From Lantana camara (lineage: Eukaryota > Streptophyta > Magnoliopsida > Lamiales > Verbenaceae): 64,000 nt of DNA. A program made the position numbers and the translations under genes. The notes beneath the pieces were generated by a model that worked only from the letters and a program-made list of their open reading frames with translations, ran no database searches and was not told where the DNA came from. The DNA lies in contig CM074856.1 of the NCBI GenBank assembly GCA_037501455.1, positions 96,276,001 through 96,340,000 of the forward strand. Direction: 5' to 3'. Below, in pieces: positions 58,349 to 64,000 of the stretch. Position 1 is the first letter of the stretch. Each line of letters opens with the position of its first letter.

Positions 58349-60037
58349 CATTTTATGACCTACCGTAATACCATTGAATTTTTACTCCTTTATAAATGAT
58401 ACTGCCCTTTTGAAAATACTTTGATATCAACTTATATTGTTCCAGTATACACAATCAATCATTTTAAAGTATTCATGTTTTCTCATTTTCTTATAGAAAT
58501 TAAAGTATTTCACATTAAAATATCTCGGTACTATGCTACCGTTTATCGGGTATCGTTAAAGGTAAGCAAAATATATTTTCTTATTGTGGGCCCGGTGGTC
58601 TTGGTAGAAGTAGTAGTCCGGGAGGCACGGGCCGAGGTCTACTATTATACCAGCCGCCAACTAGATATTGGTGGTGGTCTAACTGGAGGTTAGTTATTCC
58701 ACATCAAGTGACGGGAAAGGTACGTCCCTCCCAAATTCATGTGTATCGTCAATAGGGGTAGCTCCCTGAGTTGACACCGGAGGAAGAAGGATGGTATCAT
58801 TGTATTTTGTTTTATTACGTAATGATATCTTGATCAATATCGTTACGAATATTCTTGGTTTTTAAGGAGTAAAGGTTGGAGAATGCCTAGCTTGCGGGCA
58901 CCATATTGTTTCACAAAAAAAGGGTTCATATTTTCTTAAATAGTATAGAATATAATCCCCCTACCCCTTTATCTACAAATAAATATGAACCCAATATCGA
59001 TATTGTTGTAGTATTTTCCTATTATCGGATACTGACCAAGGAGTTTCTTGGTTAGTCCGGCTATGTATACTGATTTCTCATTACTCTCAAAATTATTACT
59101 TCAATATTATTCAATTACTGTTAAAGATCCTTTCGAATAAAAGTTTCTTGGTAAAAATCCTAAAGTTTTATAGTATCACTTAACCACCCCTCACTTAGTC
59201 ACTTTGACTAACCCCTCGCTCTTTTCAAATTCATGATTTCAGGTATTGCCATCGCTCATTAGCTGGTATCTTGAAGCATAGAGAGTCCATTGTCTTGTGC
59301 ATGTTAGATCAGTTTCTCAACTTGACCAAGTTAGACTATAATCTCGTACAGTTACTATATTAATCTAGTATCATACTCTTAGATTGTGAACGACTTTACC
59401 CCTACAATATCGCTTCTAAGTTTTCATGAGTTTCAAATCATTCCAAATCCTTTTATTTACTGCCTCAAACATAAGTTGTTGTTTTAAATGTTTCAAATTC
59501 AGCTGCCATGTTTTCTTAACTCTGATATCGTATAGCATCGTCCGTTCGCCGACGTGCCTCTCAGGTGGTAGGTCTCATAGCCACCAGGGAAATACGACGG
59601 TGCGGGGTTGTAGTGTATTTGGGGGCGCTACAACCACCTTGTTTCATGGAGCTGCAAAGTGTGTAGTTGATACGTGCGTGATACATGAGGGTGCATACTT
59701 CCATAAGTAAGTTCACTGAGGTGCCCCGTATGAGAAGATTCCTAAATGGGAAAGGAAGTTTCTATTTCAGGAAATGGAAACTTCCAGATTAGGAAATATC
59801 TCACGAGTCATTGATGTGATTAATTGATCCTTAGACTTGAGGTTCCATGTCACTTTGTGAGTTAACTCTGTAGTCTTAGGTATAAGCTTTAAAGTGTGTC
59901 ACCTTAGACAACTGATTCAAGGCTTATGCTGGGGCTGCACAAGTGACTCATGAAAGTGAATGAGAATCAAGAAAGGACCTACATTTGCATTTGCAAGGTG
60001 ATCTCTTATTGTGTAAGTCATTCACATGCAATATGGA

Positions 60038-62289
60038 TGTTAGGAATAGCGCCCTAGAAAGCCGATTCGACGTAATCTGTTTTGGGACTTTTCTCGTATC
60101 ACAGGCAATCTTTGAATAATATACGATTGATCATAGGCAAACACTTCTTTATATGCCAATACGTGTTTTGTGTGTTTCTATTATGTGCGCATGTATGAGA
60201 ACTCCCCTAATCCTGGTGACTTTAGGACTCTACCATTTAGGTGAAATGGTTCATGAAACGAGCCCTATATCACATAAGTCATGATTAGTAAAATACTCCA
60301 AGCCGATGAGTCCTACAGACAGTGGGAGTGTCAACCTGACTCCTTTAAGGCTTGCTTGTGGGATCACGCCCTTAAGAAGGACCACCTTGTTTCATGTAGG
60401 TGCAAAGTGTATAGTTGATACGTGCGTGATACATGAGGGTGCTTACTTTAATAAGTAAGTTCACTGAGGTGCCCCGTGTGACAAGATTCCTAAATGGGAA
60501 AGGAAGTTTCTATTTCAGGAAATGGAAACTTCCAGATTAGGAAATATCTCACGAGTCATTGATGTGATTAATTGATCCTTAGACTTGAGGTTCCATGTCA
60601 CTTTATGAGTTAACTCTGTAGTCTTAGGTATAAGCTTTAAAGGGTGTCGCCTTAGACAACTGATTCAAGGCTTATGCTGGGGTTGCACAAGTGACTCATG
60701 AAAGTGAATGAGAATCAAGAAAGGACCTACACTTGCATTTGCAAGGAGATCTCTTATTGTGTAAGTCATTCATATGCCATATGGAGTCCTTGGCCAAGGC
60801 AATAGATCAAGACATCAAGAAAAGGGTTTCTTGGATTGAGATCAAATGGATATGAAATGCACTTAGCTTTAAGACCGGATTATTAGGGTTCTAATTATTC
60901 CCTTACCCTAGATCTTGGTTGAGAGATAGTAAGTAGGAGGATTGTATCCCACATGAATCAATGACTTAAAGGTTCTGTCGAATCCGAACATTCCAATTCA
61001 GCTAGGGGTTAAACACCTGTTGCTAGACTATGGTCGTTTAATCGGTGGACTGATTAATTAATTGGGGTCACTGCTAATTGAATTGAGAACCTAGAGGGTC
61101 ACACACAACAACTTGTTTACATGAGTTGAGGCTTTAAAATGATTAAACGAGTTAATCGGGCCAAGAGGGTTCCACACGTGTGAACCACACGTGTGGCTCA
61201 CGTGAGTGACACGTGTCTCACACGTGTGTAAATATATGTGTATATTTATTTATGTGTTAAATAATTAATGTGATTAATTATTTAATAGACTTTGGTTTAA
61301 TTTTGAATTAAAAAGAAAGTCTTATTTTGGAGAAAAATAATCTAGTTAATTAATTGTGAATTAATTAATTAGATAAAATAATTATTTATTTTAAATAAAT
61401 AAAGTATAAAATTATCCAAAAATAGTTTGGATATTTTTAGCTCTCTTGAAAGTTGATTTGAATTTGAATTCAAAGTCAAAGTAAAAATTACTTGATGATC
61501 AAGTAATAGGAGAGAGGGACCGAATCCTTAGTCCATAAGGACTAGGAATTTCGGCCACTCCCCTCCTATATATAGGGGAGATCGAGCTCCCCTTAGAGCT
61601 AATTGACAATTCTTTTGGTTCATGTGTTGAACACCATCTTTTCTCCAAGATCAAATAAACTCTAGGTTAAGCCTAAACACTAACTAGAGAACTAGCATCC
61701 TTACTAGTTAGATTGTAGCCAAGTTGGTGGACTATCTCTAGAGAACTTCAAGTTAGAAGTTTTGAAGATTCGAGCTTTACCAAAAGTGGGGATCAAGCAA
61801 AACGATCAGAAGGGATGATGAAACGATTCTGAACCCAACAGAAAACGAGTGAAAAAATCGAACTAAAGAAGATGGCAAAAACCGTTCGTCCATATCCTGA
61901 AGGATGAATTTTTTCACGAGTGTTTTATGGCTGGCAGATTTCTACTCTCGCAAAACTGGTTTTCGAAGGGAGTTTCAATCATGTTTTTCTCGTTTCATGT
62001 TTCTTTCTTTATGTTATATCGTTAAGAACTTCCCTAACATGATTTGAATCTAGGTTGGTGTGGATTGTTATCCCTACAATGGATTCTGAAGTAGAAAGAG
62101 ACTTTCGAGGGACCGGTTGCCATTACCGCATGAAGCGCGTTTGAGGGCGGCTCAAAACGTGTCAAGAAAGCTACTACCCAAGTGAGTTTCTTCATCTCTA
62201 CGAATTTGGATTCATGATTGCGAGTCTAAGATCCTTTTGTTGGAAAAATTTTTAAATTTCCGCTGCTTTCTGATTCCTGTTTTCCAATA
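60038..62289 (+). mobile_element. Copia solo LTR (LTR-d), a longer subfamily
   Basis: It starts TGTTAGGAATAGCGCC and ends TTTTCCAATA (final CA mutated to TA), with TSD ATGGA (60033-60037 and 62290-62294), inside LTR-c. At 2,252 bp it is about 310 bp longer than LTR-a, -b and -c; the extra sequence lies at about 61795-62160. It keeps the promoter palindromes (61575-61592 with one mismatch) and has a donor-like GTGAGT at 62182. Confidence 0.9.
61170..61235 (+). promoter_or_regulatory. Cluster of CACGTG (G-box) motifs in copia LTR-d
   Basis: Five CACGTG cores lie within about 65 bases, including two CACACGTGTG palindromes in a row, 330 bases upstream of the TATA box. LTR-a, -b and -c keep eroded versions (5338-5400, 27300-27370, 62700-62765). 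G-boxes with ACGTG cores are bound by bZIP and bHLH factors in plants; function here is inferred. Confidence 0.5.
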
Positions 62290-63494
62290 ATGGAGTCCTT
62301 GGCCAAGGCAGTAGATCAAGACATCAAGAAAAGGGTTTCTTGGATTGAGATCAAATGGATATGATATGCACTTAGCTTTAAGACCAGATTATTAGGGTTC
62401 TGATTAATCCCTTACCCTAGATCTTGGTTGAGAGATAGTAAGTAGGAGGATTGTATCTCACATGAATCAATGACTTAAAGGTTCTGTCGAATAGAGACAT
62501 TCTAATTCCGCTAAGGGTTAAACACCTGTTGCTAGACTATGGTTGTTTAATCTGTGGACTGATTAATTAATTAGTGAATTAATTAATTAGGGTCACTGCT
62601 AGTTGAATTGAGAACCTAGAGGGTAACACATAACAACTTGGTTACATGAGTTAAGGATTTAAAAATGATTAAATGAGTTGATCATGCCAAGAGGGTTCCA
62701 GACGTGTGAAACATACGTGTGGGTCACGTTCGTGACCGTTTCCTAGATGAACGCGTGTGGACCATGCGTATATATTTATTTATGTATTAAATAATTAATG
62801 TGTTAATTATTTAATAGACTTTGGTTTAATTTTGAATTAAAAATGAAAGTCTTATTTTGGAGAAATTAATCTATTTAATTATTTATGAATTAATTAATTA
62901 GATAAAATAAGTTATTTATTTATTAATAAATAAAGTATAATATTATCCAAAAGGAGTTTGGATATTTTAGCTCTCTTAAAAGTTGATTTGAATTAGAATT
63001 CAAAGTCACGGTTTGGAATTACTTGATGATCAAGTAATAAGAGAGAGATGGACCAAATCCTTAGTCCATTAGGACTAGGTTCGGTCGCCCCTTTCTATAT
63101 TATATATAGGGAGCTCGAGCTCCCCTTAGAGGGTGGTTGATAATTTTTTTGGTTCATGTGTTGAACACCATCCATTCTCCAAGATAAAATAAACCCTAGG
63201 TTAAGCCTAAACACTAACTAGAGAACTAGCATCCTTACTAGTTAGATTGTAGTCAAGTTGGTGGACTATCTCTAGAGAGCTTCAAGTTAGAAGTTTTAAA
63301 GATTCTAGCTTTACCAAGGAGAGGGGATCAAGCCGCGAGAAGAGCGTTATTGGGTGGCTTGAAACGCTTCAAGAAAGATTATTGAAAAGTAAGTTTCTTT
63401 AGCTTACGAATTTGGATTCATGATTGCGAGTTTCGATCCTTTTTGTTGGAAAATTTTAAAATTTCCACTGCTTTCTGATTTCGCTGTTCCAACA

Positions 63495-64000
63495 CATACA
63501 CGCACATGGACATATCTTTCAAAGTCCCAAAACTCGCTAAGCAGAACTCACAACAACCCTTTTGAAAAACATACCAACAAAATATAGCTTACATATACAT
63601 AAAAGCATTTTCAATGGATCACATAGCAAAGGGGCCAATTCGCACAAAATTATATATATATATATATATATATTTCGCATGCGGGCTTAAATTACAATTT
63701 GGGTTGTAGGTCATATTAGCTAAAAGGAAAGAAAACCTCACCTTCGAGAAGCAACGGAGACAAAAGAAGCAAACGGACGCTAAAGAGGCAACCTCGTCGC
63801 CCAAAGGACGAACAAGGACAAAACAACGACAAGAGACGAACTTAGACTCGATATGAACCAATTAGAAGCTCGGCGAATGCATATGTATTCTAATGACGCA
63901 AATGAAATTACAAAAGTTAGCACGTTCAAGTGTTTAAGTTCATGCACGTATTCAAGAGTCAAATCACAAGAACGATTAATGCACATACAAGGTTAGAATG
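63495..64000 (-). repeat. Right flank, inner part of a Tekay-like LTR
   Basis: The order TTCGCATGCGGGC (63674), CCTCACCTT (63736) and TTAGACTCGATATGAACCA (63843) parallels CTCGCATGCAAGG (2398), CCTCACCTCA (2461) and TTAGACTCTATATGAACCA (2569) in the minus-strand solo LTR. This is therefore probably a diverged LTR of that kind, continuing the left flank. A TA microsatellite lies at 63651-63673. No gene seen. Confidence 0.6.

Larger units (their letters stand above)
42493..59632 (+). mobile_element. Non-autonomous gypsy LTR element with solo LTRs in both LTRs
   Basis: TSD ACCAC is perfect (42488-42492 and 59633-59637). LTRs of about 3.96 kb net (42493-49891 and 51540-59632) start TGTAACAGCCC and end GGGGGC-CTACA-type ends. 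The interior is only 1,648 bp and encodes nothing recognisable. The primer site TGGTATTAGAGC (49899-49910) is a variant of the initiator-Met site, and a strong polypurine tract AAGGGGGGAGGAG (51527-51539) precedes the 3' LTR. The interior ends with AGGACAGATTCTTTTTAAGG, again like Tekay chromoviruses. Confidence 0.92.
51540..59632 (+). repeat. 3' LTR of the second non-autonomous gypsy element
   Basis: It contains the solo LTR 51759-55890 plus one TSD copy; the net length is 3,956 bp. It is very similar to the 5' LTR. The TA microsatellite is longer here (58310-58344, 35 bases against 21). The intron-like module is at 57063-59242, with hairpin 59195-59211 and TATAAA 56973-56978. Confidence 0.92.
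111..63494 (+). mobile_element. Compound Ty1/copia insertion (two recombined copies)
   Basis: Three copia LTRs of one family (about 1.94 kb each once nested inserts are removed) alternate with two interiors: LTR-a 111-6120, copy A interior 6121-26155, LTR-b 26156-29118, truncated copy B interior 29119-42149, and LTR-c 42150-63494. The outer ends carry CATAT (106-110) and CATAC (63495-63499), a 5-bp TSD with one mismatch. Copy B lacks a leader and gag, and its protease sequence follows LTR-b directly. Inference: copy A inserted into copy B, and recombination between their 5' halves then removed one 5' LTR and the leader and gag of B. Every gene in it is broken, so it cannot move by itself. Confidence 0.75.
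42150..63494 (+). repeat. Copia LTR-c (3' LTR of copy B), in three pieces
   Basis: It starts TATTAGGAATAG (TG mutated to TA) and ends GTTCCAACA. The pieces are 42150-42492, 59638-60037 and 62295-63494, together 1,943 bp. They are separated by the non-autonomous gypsy element (TSD ACCAC) and a copia solo LTR (TSD ATGGA). The promoter palindromes are at about 63017-63124 and a donor-like GTAAGT at 63389. Confidence 0.9.

Overview
This window looks like intergenic DNA from a plant nuclear genome, probably a eudicot; the species cannot be told. The evidence is Ty1/copia and Ty3/gypsy (chromovirus) LTR retrotransposons primed from initiator-Met tRNA (TGGTATCAGA primer sites), 4-kb solo LTRs, a Harbinger-like MITE and AT-rich DNA. 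I found no intact cellular gene, rRNA, tRNA gene or CRISPR array. The only cellular sequence is a short F-box gene fragment carried inside a MITE.

The window is a nest of insertions, and most boundaries are fixed by TG...CA ends and 5-bp target-site duplications (TSDs). The outermost DNA (1-110 and 63495-64000) appears to be one Tekay-like LTR on the minus strand. It was split by a compound copia insertion (111-63494) that now reads LTR-a, copy A interior, LTR-b, truncated copy B interior, LTR-c. LTR-a holds a gypsy solo LTR (1082-5155). The pol of copy A is split by a coding gypsy chromovirus on the minus strand (11512-25438), whose gag is in turn split by another solo LTR (18484-22499). LTR-b holds a 1.0-kb Pack-type MITE (27824-28837). 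The protease region of copy B holds a non-autonomous gypsy element with two 3,708-bp LTRs (29240-39142). LTR-c holds a second non-autonomous gypsy element (42493-59632), each LTR of which carries its own solo LTR (44915-48341 and 51759-55890), and also a copia solo LTR (60038-62289).

All gag-pol copies are broken by stop codons and frameshifts, mostly transitions at likely methylated sites, yet the paired LTRs remain very similar by eye.

The most interesting signal is inside the gypsy LTRs. All families repeat one layout: a TATA-like box, a pyrimidine-rich or GC-rich exon-like block, a good 5' splice donor, 1.5-2.5 kb of AT-rich DNA, a small hairpin (TCAGTC..GACTGA or TTAGTC..GACTAA, with compensating changes), and 15-33 nt later a 3' acceptor. 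This suggests an intron built into the LTR. The copia family has an analogous donor at its LTR end and an acceptor just before gag. Other signals are a tandem array of covarying hairpins in one non-autonomous interior and clusters of long palindromes in LTR regulatory regions.
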